Both the position numbers and the translations under genes were made by a program. Below the pieces are notes generated by a model. That model was not told the origin of the DNA, made no database searches, and saw only the letters and a program-made list of their open reading frames with translations. A DNA stretch of 25,907 nucleotides from Stemphylium vesicarium (taxonomy: Eukaryota > Ascomycota > Dothideomycetes > Pleosporales > Pleosporaceae), in NCBI GenBank assembly GCA_004380135.1, contig QXCR01000269.1:1-25907 (forward strand). Reading direction: 5' to 3'. Of this stretch, positions 1-9,799 are shown one piece after another (position 1 is the stretch's first letter; every line of letters starts with the position of its first letter).

Positions 1-330
1 GGAGTTTCCGAGACGACGTCCACGGCGGCTGTAAGCAGCCTAGCTACGGACATTCTGGGTGTAACCAGTGCGCGCTAGCATCTTAGCGGATGCCAGACTA
101 TGGGTTCTGCTCCCACATCTGTAGCTAGTATTGCGGCTGCGGCTGCTGGCGACTATTCCGGGAGGCCTGCGCCTCTTGGTCCTGCTTTCTGGCATCCTGA
201 GGGCGATCGTCTTCCTGGTGCTACGTTGATCGCCCACACGGACATATGCAGCAGCTCGTCTAGCCACTTTCTATTAGCGTTAGAGCGAGCGTTCGTGCAT
301 AGATAATATAACCCGCAGAACCTATAATAG
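1..330. other. Unmutated block, no recognised gene
   Basis: Base composition is ordinary and CpA/TpG are present, so this block escaped RIP. A short plus-strand open frame (100-306, 68 codons, with Ala and Ser runs) and a minus-strand frame (40-267) overlap here. Neither shows a domain or motif I recognise, and neither can be preferred. The block is cut by the window edge, so a longer gene may lie to the left. Confidence 0.3.
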
Positions 331-1166
331 TATTAGTTATTTACCTTAGTCTAAATATCTTACTTTACTATCTTTATATTGTCTAAGAATTAAGCCCTAA
401 TAATAGAATAGGTAATTAGTTAGATTAATACTAATAATACGTTAATACACACGTTACGCTATCTAGAGAGCGCTAGATAGCGTTATACTACAGTGCTAGT
501 CCGTCTACGCAAATAGCTAGCGTGCATGTTATACGGGGCAAGAGCGTAGCCTATGCCCCCAACGCATGGAAAATATCCATTACTCGATCCAGGTACGGTC
601 ACGGTCGCAGAGCTCGACGGCGTAATCTCTTGCCACTAGAGCGGCGCAGCGTCTGGCCCGGCAAAGAGGTTCAGCCGCGCATCTCTCGCTCGCTGATTGC
701 TGCAGGAAGCGCGACAGTTCAAAAGCTACACGCAGGCCTTCTCCGCTGCAGCTGCTGCATAGTGCACAAGTAACGTCTAGGGTCTCCTTGCAGACATCAC
801 TCATCGTTCCTAGGTCGCATCATGGCTGGCGCTGCGTGGAACGGGCTCTAGAAAGCAATCGTTATTTTCTTTAAAAGCCTACTCTACTCCCACGAAACGA
901 TCTAAATTCTCCTCCGCTATATAGCTAATAACTACTGCACCCTTACTGCTATCTAAAGCTAGTTAGTAGAGCTAAGGAAAGACTTCGCCCTCTACGATTC
1001 TAGATAGAGAAAATGGACTATAGAAGCAAAGAAATATTCATATAGTTAGTGCACATCCCTTAACAATAAATCGTATTAGCTGCTAAACTAACTCGCACAG
1101 CTATACTAAAACAAGCTGCCCGCTCTAGACAGACACTAGAAGCGGCGAGAGAGCGGGGAAACTACA
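331..1166. other. Alternating RIP-mutated and unmutated DNA
   Basis: Positions 331-520 and about 860-1160 are TA-rich with few CpA/TpG, which is RIP-like. Positions 521-850 keep normal composition. Overlapping short open frames occur on both strands in the unmutated part (522-773 plus, 580-804 minus). The minus frame is Cys-rich with a CxxCxxC-like spacing near its start, but I cannot assign it to a family. I see no RNA gene or terminal repeat here. Confidence 0.3.
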
Positions 1167-2013
1167 CTAGATAGCACCAAAGCCGGTTGTGTAACTCTCT
1201 AGCAGCGAATCCAACTGTTCCGATGACATCAAGTCTCCCGTTTCCTGCCAAGTGAAATCTTGCATGATGCTCGTCGGTTCCGCGTCGAGGTCTTGGAGAT
1301 GCGAGTGAGCAGGCATGGCCTGCCCAGACGACAAAGACTCACTGTGAGACTCTGTCGGGATCGGTCCGTAGCCGGCTAAGCCTCTCGCTGGAATATAGCG
1401 ATTTTGGTTGCCTAGCGTGGTCAGGAGCGTGGTCATTTCCTTGAATATGGGTATGGTTGCGGTTATGCTGTAGTTCTCGACAGCTATATTGCGTGACAGG
1501 CTCAGCCCGCTTCCGATCGTGGTTCTAGTAGTGCTATTAGTGCTAAATATAACTAAGTTGCTTATTGCGTCTAGATATGTGGCATAAGTTCCATACATGT
1601 ATAGAGGGAGCCCGTACATGTACGAGCTATCTCTATACACGGCTAGGCCACCAGCTCCACGCATGTATAAACCGCTTGCTCTATCTAGGTAGGAGCTATC
1701 TACTCCCCATCTAGTCTAATTATCTGCGTTGTACGTGGCTATGCTGTCCCCTCCGTATGTGAATTCGTTGTCTACAGCTTGGTCGACACTTCCGTGCATG
1801 AGTGCAGCGTCAAATCCGGTTCTGGTACTACCGGCCAAATAACGCTCTGCAGCCTGTATAGGCCCCAGTGACGCATTAGAAACACAACTATCTGCCGTCT
1901 AACCTTGCTCCTTAGAGAAAGCGCCCAGCTGCGGGAAGAAGGCTGCCTGCACGTCGGGATCCGTTTGTGCGTTTGCACTACTCCACTGCGTTAAGGGCAG
2001 CGCCTGCATCTAC
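1167..2013 (-). pseudogene. RIP-damaged 3' part of an unidentified protein gene
   Basis: On the minus strand a single frame can be followed from a Met codon near 2013 down to a stop at 1167. It covers about 280 codons, interrupted only by TAG codons near 1912 and 1720. TAG is what RIP makes from CAG or TGG. The last 165 codons (1664-1167) are fully open. The frame seems to continue above 2013 into heavily mutated DNA, where TAG codons become frequent, so this is the C-terminal part of a larger gene. The product is rich in Tyr, Ser and Gly (two Tyr-Met-Tyr-Gly motifs around 1600-1620) and ends in an acidic Ser/Gln/Asp tail. I do not recognise the family. An acidic tail would suit a regulatory protein, but that is speculation. 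Confidence 0.5.
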
Positions 2014-2515
2014 CTAGGAATTAGACACACCACCTCTCTACTATCTTCGTTCTCTAGCTAGTTAGAGCGCGGTATTGAGTCGCCTAAGAGATCTACCTTC
2101 TATATAGTTTATTAGCTTTCTATATTAATAATTAATATACTAGACTTACTTTAAGTAACTAGTCCCGCACCTACTTTCTTATTATATTCTATTTAGTATT
2201 ACGCACTTTAGCCTTAAAACTCTATTTCTTAAGACTATAATACGCGGTAGTTAGCCTATCCTATGTTTAGCGTTCTAAAGCTAAGTAATTAAAGATAGCT
2301 ATATAGTTATCCTAGGAGCCTATTTCTAGCTTCTCGGCTGTAGTTCTAATAATATAGAGTAGTATCTTATCTTCTTCGCAAAAATAGCCTATATTTATAT
2401 ACTACAGAGCTATAAATAGGCAGCTTCGTATCTCTAGATATAGATATAGCGCCCTCTATATTAGTGCTAGAGCTAATAATAAGGCCCCGCAAAATTCTCT
2501 ACCCTAGACGGGGAC
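2014..2515. other. RIP-mutated DNA, probably 5' continuation of the minus-strand relic
   Basis: This stretch is TA-rich with CpA/TpG nearly eliminated. The minus-strand frame of the neighbouring relic can be read into the first roughly 90 bases with several TAG codons, then loses coherence. I see no terminal repeats or RNA gene. Confidence 0.35.
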
Positions 2516-2840
2516 AACTAAAGTCGAGCTAACCTATGTGGATCGCCTATTTGCTACCCATAGGCTGGGCGTGCATAAGCTCAGGAACGCGGAAGCGGCT
2601 GCTATAGGGCCTGCATGACCAGGTTTGACGGCGGCTATTGTGACATATGCACTTAGTCAGCCGCTTGCTTAGGTCAGCAATCCTTCGAGCAGCTATTTAT
2701 TACTGGGTCTAGCCAGCACTGCGCCGCATGCTAGAACAAACCACTCGGGTTCACCTCTCGAGTAAGTACGAAAGTCGTTCCAGCACAACGTTACGCCACT
2801 TCTCAACACGCGTGGTTCGACGATCGGCCACCGGCAGGCC
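2516..2840. other. Unmutated block left of the first hAT-like element
   Basis: Composition is normal with frequent CpA/TpG. The minus-strand open frame at 2693-2905 begins inside the terminal repeat of the neighbouring element, so it is not a natural gene. No recognisable protein or RNA feature was seen. Confidence 0.35.
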
Positions 2841-2848
2841 GTTACAGC
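2841..2848. repeat. Target site duplication of copy A (left)
   Basis: GTTACAGC lies directly left of the element and is repeated exactly at 3226-3233. It is 8 bp long, as expected for hAT transposition. Confidence 0.85.
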
Positions 2849-3225
2849 TAGGCTGGTAAATGGGTCTCCACATCGGGAACTCATTTTCCGTGATATCTCC
2901 ACCACTTCTTATGCAATCTGGAAAATGAATAGCTTATATTATAGCTAGAATCTAGATCTATATCTTATATATAGAATATTTTTACCTAGCTAGGATAGCT
3001 AGCTAGATATCTTAGATCGGAGCAAAATGAGGAGACCTAACTCTTGGCAACGTGGGTTAGCTAATAACTTTCCACCTATTAGATTTAGAGAAAGACTTCC
3101 TATTTATAAGATATAGATCTAGATTTTAGCTATGATATAAGCTATTCATTGTCCAGATTGCATAAGAAGTGGTGGAGATATGACGGAAAATGAGTTCCCG
3201 ATGTGGAGACCCATTTACCAGCCTA
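2849..3225. mobile_element. Non-autonomous hAT-like inverted-repeat element, copy A
   Basis: A 377-bp element starts TAGGCTGGTAAATGGG and ends with its reverse complement. The 8-bp direct repeat GTTACAGC flanks it exactly (2841-2848 and 3226-3233). The inverted arms extend about 130-150 bp inward with few mismatches. Between them is an asymmetric core with the motif AACTCTTGGCAACGTGGGTTA near 3040. An 8-bp duplication and TIRs of the form TAGGxTGGxAA are typical of the hAT superfamily. The element is too short to encode a transposase, so it would have been moved in trans. Its ends keep CpA/TpG, so it largely escaped RIP. Short open frames crossing its ends are by-products of the repeat. Confidence 0.88.
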
Positions 3226-3234
3226 GTTACAGCT

Positions 3235-4500
3235 CTCCTCACTCTGCTCACTCTGCTTATGCTGCTCACTTGCCACTACTGTTGTGGCCACCAGCCCGCC
3301 GTGTCCTCTTCAGTTTGCGCAGGCGTTTGGACCCAGGCTGCCTTGGGCACTGCCATACACGAAACAATGGCGATCGAGCGTGTCGCTGTCATGCAAGACG
3401 AGCTTTTGAACTGATCCCGATACAAGCACAGTAAAGCAACATACAGTGCGGCCGCGGCCGGATGATTTCGATAGCAGCCGCGGTGATGAGGTCTGAGGCG
3501 GCAATGCTGTTCGTCGCTATGACGCGCTTGCCCGTGTGGATCGTACGTGTTGACTGTCTTCTGAGTCAGAAAATGCGGGACGGGGACTCATGATACAATA
3601 CTACCGTACAGCAACGGGATGGTACGGTAAGGTCTGCCGTCACACTACCGGCCCTTGGCAACCCTAGGCCCCATAGCAGCTGCTTATCGGCCTAATTCTT
3701 TGCGTAACCCCCGAGAGCGATGCAGCCGTCCTACAGGCTTAGCAGATCCTGCAGAATGTAGACTTCATTATAGTCGACTTAGAGTTCTTACTTAGCTTAG
3801 AAAGTCCCTGGGCAATAGAGAATGCTTACTCCGATAGCGCTTACTATTCTTCGCGCTAGCTGCAAGTCGGAATACTGAGGCGGTCGGTCTGCGCATACAC
3901 ACCTCCGCCATCTACTATACCTAAGACATTGGTTCTATCTAGCTCACGATGAAGGACTGCAACCGTATAATAGATGCACGTTAGTAGACAAGTTAACGTA
4001 GCCTATAACTAATAAAGTAAGCGAGACGACGTAAACACCTCTCTAAAAGATCCATAACTACACTTATTAGGGGACTACTAAGGCCTTTATTACGTAGCTT
4101 ATAGTGCTATCTAAACGTGATATCTTACTACTACTACTATATATGTCGTAGGTCTTGCAATATTCTAATAATAGCTAGCGAGAATCTAATAATATCTAGT
4201 AAGGCGATAGCTATAATGTCTAGGTTTCTAGCATCTACCTATAGAGATGTATCCTATTTTGTATTATAAGGCTATAAATATAGCTTTTAGTGTCATATCC
4301 TAAGACTATCGCTATTATAGAAGCCCGCGTAGTGGTAGGTGTGTACTATAGCCTCTATAGCCTATAAGGGTTTTAAGCCATTAATACTTTAGTTCGCGAG
4401 CTAATAGCGCTATTTACCTCTACTATATCCCACTTAAGACTATCGCATTATAAATTTGCGGTTATGCTTAGCTTAGAGTACTCTTGGCTGTTTAATTGCG
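3235..4500. other. Gene-free stretch: unmutated block then RIP-mutated DNA
   Basis: Positions 3235-3760 have normal composition. The plus-strand open frames around 3180-3434 start within the terminal repeat of copy A and have no family resemblance I can see. An 8-bp-stem hairpin (TACCGTAC at 3602-3609, GTACGGTA at 3622-3629, 12-nt loop) is present. From about 3760 to 4500 the DNA is increasingly TA-rich with RIP-type composition and no followable frame. A small unmutated patch lies at about 4520-4615. Confidence 0.3.
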
Positions 4501-4619
4501 ACGCTAATTAGTAATTGCCTAACTATCTCCTCGATGCCGGCACATACGCGCACACTGATAGTGGCGGCATTTTGGTTGTTGCCCAGGACCCGAGCAGTAC
4601 CTTGGCTACTAAGATAAAT

Positions 4620-5155
4620 AGTAACTAGCAGCTTCCCTAAATTAATAATACTACCCTATTAATTAACTAAGGTATTAACTTTATTTTACTTTTTACTAAT
4701 ACTAACGCTTCTACTCTTAACCTAAATCTTAGTCCTATACTTATTAATTAGAATACTAGATCTATATTAGCCTATTAAGACATTAACGCAGAACTCTTTT
4801 ATTATAATACGTAGTTACTATCTAGCTACCTATATATTAACCTAGCTATTATAAGCTAGTGTAAAAATTAATATAATACGAGCGTACTATTATTAATATA
4901 AGATTTTCTAGATCCTAGTTTATCTAAGAAGCTTAATAGATAGCTCTTAGAAGAAATACTCTATATTTCTAATTTTACGGCTAAGTTAGTGACTAATTTA
5001 GAGACTAAGTTTAGGAATGCTAATAAAGGTCCGCGGCTAGACTGCGAGCTACCGTAGCAGGACTGGTGTGACGGGCTCGTAACGCCGCTCGCAGACACTA
5101 GAGAGAGGTTGAATAAATAAGACGAGAGAATTAGCGAGCTGGAGCTAGCACTGTA
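4620..5155 (+). pseudogene. RIP-damaged C-terminal relic with coiled-coil end
   Basis: Positions 4620-4920 are strongly RIP-mutated with no followable frame. From about 4930 a plus-strand frame can be read to 5153 with only TAG/TAA interruptions, which are possible former Gln/Trp codons. Its product is charged, and the last 20 or so codons (about 5100-5153) alternate Glu/Arg/Leu in a heptad-like way, suggesting a coiled coil. I do not recognise the family. The hAT-like copy B is inserted immediately after this frame. The minus-strand frame at 4961-5188 starts inside that element and is not the gene. Confidence 0.35.
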
Positions 5156-5163
5156 GTAGTAGA

Positions 5164-5539
5164 TAGGCTGGTAAATGGGTCTCCACATCGGGATCTAAAA
5201 AGCTGCAATATCTCTACAGGCTCTAACCCAATTTAGACGATTAATAGCTTATTTTATAGCCTAAATATAGGCCTGTATTTTGTATGTAGAAAGCATCTAG
5301 CTAGCTACAGTACCTAGCTAGATATCTTAGTTCGGAGCAAAATGTGGAGACCCAACTCTTGGCAACGTGGGTTGGCTAATAACCTTTTTGTTATTAGCTT
5401 AAGAGAAAGACTTTCTACATACAAAATCTAGATGTAGATTTAGGCTATGGAATAAGCTATCGATTGTCTATATCGGGTTATTATGTATAGAGATATCGCG
5501 GATTTGAGTTCCCGATGAGGAGACCCATTTGCCAGCCTA
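5164..5539. mobile_element. Non-autonomous hAT-like inverted-repeat element, copy B
   Basis: This 376-bp copy starts TAGGCTGGTAAATGGG, like copy A, and ends GCCAGCCTA. It is flanked by the exact 8-bp duplication GTAGTAGA (5156-5163 and 5540-5547). The core motif TCTTGGCAACGTGGGTT is present near 5360 in the same orientation as copy A. Compared with A there are scattered C/T and G/A differences, mostly in the inner arms. It has no coding capacity. Its insertion point is just behind a coiled-coil coding relic. Confidence 0.88.
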
Positions 5540-5547
5540 GTAGTAGA

Positions 5548-5855
5548 CCTATCTAGAGTTTCTATAAATGTTAGTCTCCATCCTATAGGTATTTAGATGC
5601 CTCTAATATTCACTTATAGTGGCATAGATATCTCTAGGTACGCTTAAGCCTATAAGTACTAACTACCTATTTATTATCTCTAACGCGGCTATAAGTAATA
5701 GGTTAAAGTGTAGATAAACTTTAAACAATACTTTAAGCGCTTTATAGACTAGGCAGATAAGCATAGCTAAACTAATACAGAAGACACGCGTCGTATGAGA
5801 GAGAGGGTGAAAGATCTAGAGGCTGAAGTGCTGGCGTTAAGGCAATGTATTGATA
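5548..5855 (+). pseudogene. RIP-damaged C-terminal relic ending in a coiled coil
   Basis: From about 5690 to 5863 a plus-strand frame can be followed with a few TAG/TAA interruptions. The last 30 codons (from about 5785) are open and form a Glu/Leu/Arg-rich heptad pattern that ends in Ser-Ser-Ser. In the interrupted allele the next codon is TAG, the first three bases of hAT-like copy C. Joining the two flanks across the element gives TAA at 6248-6250. The element therefore landed at the end of the reading frame. The family is not recognised, and positions 5548-5690 are RIP-mutated without a clear frame. Confidence 0.4.
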
Positions 5856-5863
5856 GCTCTAGC

Positions 5864-6239
5864 TAGGGTGGTAAATGGGTCTCCTCATCGGGAACTCAAA
5901 TCTGCGATATCTCTACAAATTCTAACCTGATTTAGACGATTAATTTTTTATCTTATATTTATAGTCTAAGCCTTTATTTTATATATAGAAAGTCTTTTTC
6001 TAAGTCTAATAGATAAATAGTTATTAGATAACCTACGTTGCCAAGAGTTAGGTCTCCACAATTAGCTCCGATCTAAGATATCTAGCTAGCTAAAGTAGCT
6101 AGCTAGATACCTTCTATACACAAAATATAGATCTAGATTCAGGCTATAGAAAGAGTTATCAATCGTCTAAATCGGGTTAGAACTTATAGAGATATTGCAG
6201 ATTCTAAGATCCCGATGTGGAGACCCATTTACCACCATA
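5864..6239. mobile_element. Non-autonomous hAT-like inverted-repeat element, copy C (core reversed)
   Basis: This 376-bp copy starts TAGGGTGGTAAATGGG and ends ACCATTTACCACCATA-like; the right end differs from the left by one base (TATGGTGGT when reverse-complemented). It is flanked by the exact 8-bp duplication GCTCTAGC (5856-5863 and 6240-6247). The core motif appears as AACCTACGTTGCCAAGAGTT near 6035, so this copy sits in the opposite orientation to A and B. It has the same length class as B and no coding capacity. Confidence 0.87.
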
Positions 6240-6247
6240 GCTCTAGC

Positions 6248-7201
6248 TAACGCGGGTTTTGTTCCTGTACCACCGATTTTCCTTATCTTGATACAATTCA
6301 CTGCGAGAGCCGAACAGAGAGATCTTCTTAGTGATAAGACATGTGTGCGAAAGCCTATCAATAATGATTTTTCAAGCTGCTTACCCTTCTCTGCACGGAA
6401 TTGTTCTTCTGGCCAAAGAGCTAGTTTGCTATGCATGCACCTGTAGCGACAAAAATTTTCGACACGAAGCTGTCGTTCAGAGCCACTTAGTAAATTAGGA
6501 TCACGGCGGAAATCTAGAGAAGATAGCAGGTGCTAAGCATCGTGGCTTTTTCGTTAGCGCTCTCCGCCCGTCTATTGCGCTCCTAGTAAGGGTGATTACT
6601 TACCTTGTGGCATAGCATAGGCCCAATGTTTCGAAGAGAGCTAGTGCTAGTATGTAGTAAGTCTCACTGTGATGGAAGGTAATTTTGGGCTACCGCCTTT
6701 CGTTAAACACAAATGCATGTCAGCGTCATATTGCGCTATTTGTCTTCGGTATGTCTAACAAAATCCTGCGGTCTATTACGTAAAAACTTTTTAACGCGTG
6801 GCTTACTAGCTAGTTTTATTAGAATTATAATATCCTTTAGCTAGGCCTATAAATTATTAGTAATTAGTATATAATAAGCTACTCTAGAGAACGCGCCGCA
6901 TTTAAATAAATAGATAAAAGTAGAAAGATACGTATAAGATAGGTAAGTAAGAGGGCTATATTATACTATCGCAATTCCTAAACCCTAAGCTTTATACTAT
7001 ACTTATAATTTTACTACTTACCTTATTTACTCTTAGTAGTACTTATAAGAAGAGTATAAAGTAGATAGATACTACTACTACTACTAAAGAATAATACGAG
7101 TAAGCACGGGGCCGTCCTATAGGTTCGCTAGACAGAGTCTACGGCATAGAAGTAGTAAATATTAATAGATATAAGATATTAAAGTTAGTATTATTAAAGA
7201 G
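6248..7201. other. Gene-free stretch left of the chromovirus
   Basis: Positions 6248-6780 are unmutated DNA. Short open frames occur on both strands at 6167-6446, but they begin at or inside the end of copy C and show no family motif. Positions 6780-7201 are RIP-mutated and carry a short CTA trinucleotide run near 7070-7087. Nothing here resembles a promoter, an RNA gene or a terminal repeat. The sequence up to 7206 is the left flank of the chromovirus insertion and was once contiguous with 14134 onward. Confidence 0.35.
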
Positions 7202-7206
7202 ACTTA

Positions 7207-7674
7207 TGTTACGAACCTAAGAAGACGGGGCACGGCAACCTATATACGGAAGTAATAAAGAAGTCACTTTATACGAGTTAAGTAGATAGCTAACCTTTAA
7301 AGACTAATAGGTAGTATTACTCTATAGCTTACGTAATTTTATAGTCTTAGTAGAAAGCTACTATAGAATAAGTTACGTATATTCTATAATATCCTATAAT
7401 ATTCTATAATATCCTATAAGATATTACGCATAGAATATATAGGACCTTATAGAATATATAGAATATTAAGTTATATTTCTTAAGTATATAGCTACTAGAT
7501 AGCGTACTTATATAGTTACTATATTTAACTTTAAAATCTAAGAATTAGTACTTAATTCTTAAACTCTTAAGTTATTTATTAATCTTTATATTATACTTAA
7601 CTTATCTTATTTATTACGCGCCTAGCTTATTTCTAAGAACTAACTCTAGAACTTTCTAAGAATAGACCTTTACA
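7207..7674 (+). repeat. 5' LTR of the chromovirus
   Basis: This 468-bp direct repeat starts TGTTACGAACC and ends CCTTTACA, matching 13651-14128. It is 10 bp shorter than the 3' copy because it has four rather than five units of a 10-bp TA-rich tandem repeat (7381-7420). The other differences I noticed are C/T or G/A, in both directions, so the two LTRs were mutated independently. Confidence 0.92.
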
Positions 7675-7959
7675 CTTTAAATACTCTTAAAATAAGCGAC
7701 GTAGTAATAGACACCCTAGATATAACTATAGATACTATCTATACCTTAGTACGTAGTAATAAGTCTAACTTATACTATAGTAACTATAGTAAGCTTAAAG
7801 CTTAGCTACTCTAAGTTAATAGATACCTCTATATTAAAGGAAATAGAATTAATAACGATAATAAAGTCGTATAGGCTACTATCTTCCTTTATAGCGACGT
7901 AGAGAAGTAGGCTAACCCTATCTTACGCTAATATATAAATAACGACATTAATAACTAAG

Positions 7960-9750
7960 ATAATATTAATTTTATTAATAACTAGGACGCCTTTAAAGCT
8001 AAGATAAAAGAAGTCTTTTTACTCTTTAAGAAATTAGTAGTTATAGAATAGAAGATTTAGAGGCTTAAATAAACTAGGTCTACTACTAACTATACGACTA
8101 AGTTCTAATAATACTCTATAGTTATTAACTAGGATAATAACGCTTTAATATAGATATACTAATAAGGTCTTAAGCTAACTATACGTAAGAAACTTATACA
8201 AAGTAGATCTAACCTTAATATACTTAATAAACTTATAAATAAAGCTATTTAAATTAATAATAAGTTATATAAGCTTATACTAGAGAAAAGACTATTTAAC
8301 TAAAAAACCTATATCTAAGGGCCTATAAATAACTAACTAAGATACTAGCCTTAACGTTCGTACCTAAACTAAGGACGTTAGCGAAGCTACGCACCTTAAG
8401 TCCCTAGTGTATACGCCACGAACAGCTATAAGCCTATGCACCTTAATAATATTAATAAGGGACTAGGTTAGCTAAAGTTTTAGCATAATAAGAGTAAGAA
8501 GCTAATTACTTACTATGCCTATAGCAAAGTAGGCTATATAGTATAGGACTATCGTAGCAAAAATAGAGTTATACGACAAGTTAACGTACTTAGAAAGGCT
8601 AGTAAACTAGCTAATAAATTATAGGAAGTTATTACAAAACCTATAATTAAATACTAAGTAGATAGTAGAGAAGGTATTCTTAAAGAAATTAAGAATCTTA
8701 CTATTATAAGAACTAAATACCTAAATAACTCGCTCGCATCTAACGAGGAGTATAATACACTAGAAGAAGACGTAGTAGAACTACTACGCACTAAGTACGA
8801 TAAGATAACTACGTTTAAGGAAAAATATTAACTAAGCACGCCCTACGTAAGCCTACTAGAGATAGAGTCGCTATTATTATAGATTAATAGCCTACTCTAC
8901 TACCTTAATAAGGAATTAGTAGATTACGCTATAGAAACCCTAAATATCCTATAAACTATATAATAGCACTTCTATAATCTAGCCTATAAGGTTAATTAAG
9001 ATTAGGAAAATATTCTTTTAGAGATTAAGAAGTTCCTACTAACACCTAAGAATCTTTAATAGGTTAAATAAGCACTATAAGTATAGAACGAACCTATAGT
9101 TATACCTTCTAATAAAGATATCTAAGAGATAACTCCATACGCTGTAGAATTAGACGGCTAGATAGTTAAGATTCTAGAATAAGATATTTAAGAGTTCGCA
9201 TAATACTCTTAGAATAATAAGCTATTATAGGCTAAAGAAGTAGAAAAGTAATAGTTATAAAACTAACCTTAAGGTAAATAAAAGATTAACTAAATAAGCT
9301 AAGATACTATAGTCTAGTACTAGTATAATTCTTATAACCTCTACTATGCTAAGCTATTATAGACTAGTTACACGTATAACTTCTATAAGACTTATTACTT
9401 AGAAAAGAAGGGATCTATATAGTCTTTAAGGAGAGTATATAGATTTCTTAAATATAAGATAGAATAGGATATATATATTAAAGATATATGCCTAAAGCAC
9501 CTATAGGATAAGTGTAAGAATACTTATTTCCCTAGTTATAAAGACCCGTAAGATATTATCTAGATATAAACTATATACGAGACATGATATATTAATAACT
9601 CTATCTACGAATGTAAGGAGCACGACTAGTAAACATGCCTAAGTAGCGCATATGATAAGCACTATGATACGAAAGAATTCTATAGATTTAGAACTAAGTC
9701 TTTTTTAGACTAGTAAATAGCTAAGAAGGCCTAGCTAAGGAGATTAATAT
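7960..9750 (+). pseudogene. Chromovirus gag relic (capsid domain and zinc knuckle)
   Basis: One plus-strand frame (codon starts divisible by 3) can be followed through many TAG/TAA interruptions. Around 7980-8300 it matches the pattern of the retrotransposon Gag capsid domain: a conserved Phe-Lys region, then a Lys-Gln/Thr/Tyr-rich helix set, then the Gly-Leu motif. At 8511-8552 there is a zinc-knuckle frame with the exact C-X2-C-X4-H-X4-C spacing, but all four ligand positions now read Tyr (8511, 8520, 8535, 8550). TGC/TGT/CAC/CAT to TAC/TAT is the RIP change. The frame continues about 1.2 kb past the knuckle, including a Cys/His-rich segment near 9350-9650, before the protease appears in another frame. 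The start codon cannot be fixed because ATG is lost. Confidence 0.7.
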
Positions 9751-9799
9751 AGTAAATCCCTTAGAGCTTATTAAGCTACTAGTATAGCTTAATAGAGTA

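Noticed and set aside
1167..1664. Complete 165-codon gene starting at 1664
   Set aside because: The same frame continues upstream to at least 2013 with only TAG interruptions, so the Met at 1664 is internal.
2693..2905. Minus-strand open frame as a gene
   Set aside because: It starts inside the terminal repeat of hAT-like copy A. Similar peptides starting in the same repeat appear at 3180-3434, 4961-5188 and 6195-6446, so they are products of the repeat.
7070..7087. CRISPR-like or satellite array
   Set aside because: It is only a short CTA trinucleotide run. No spaced direct repeats occur in the window.
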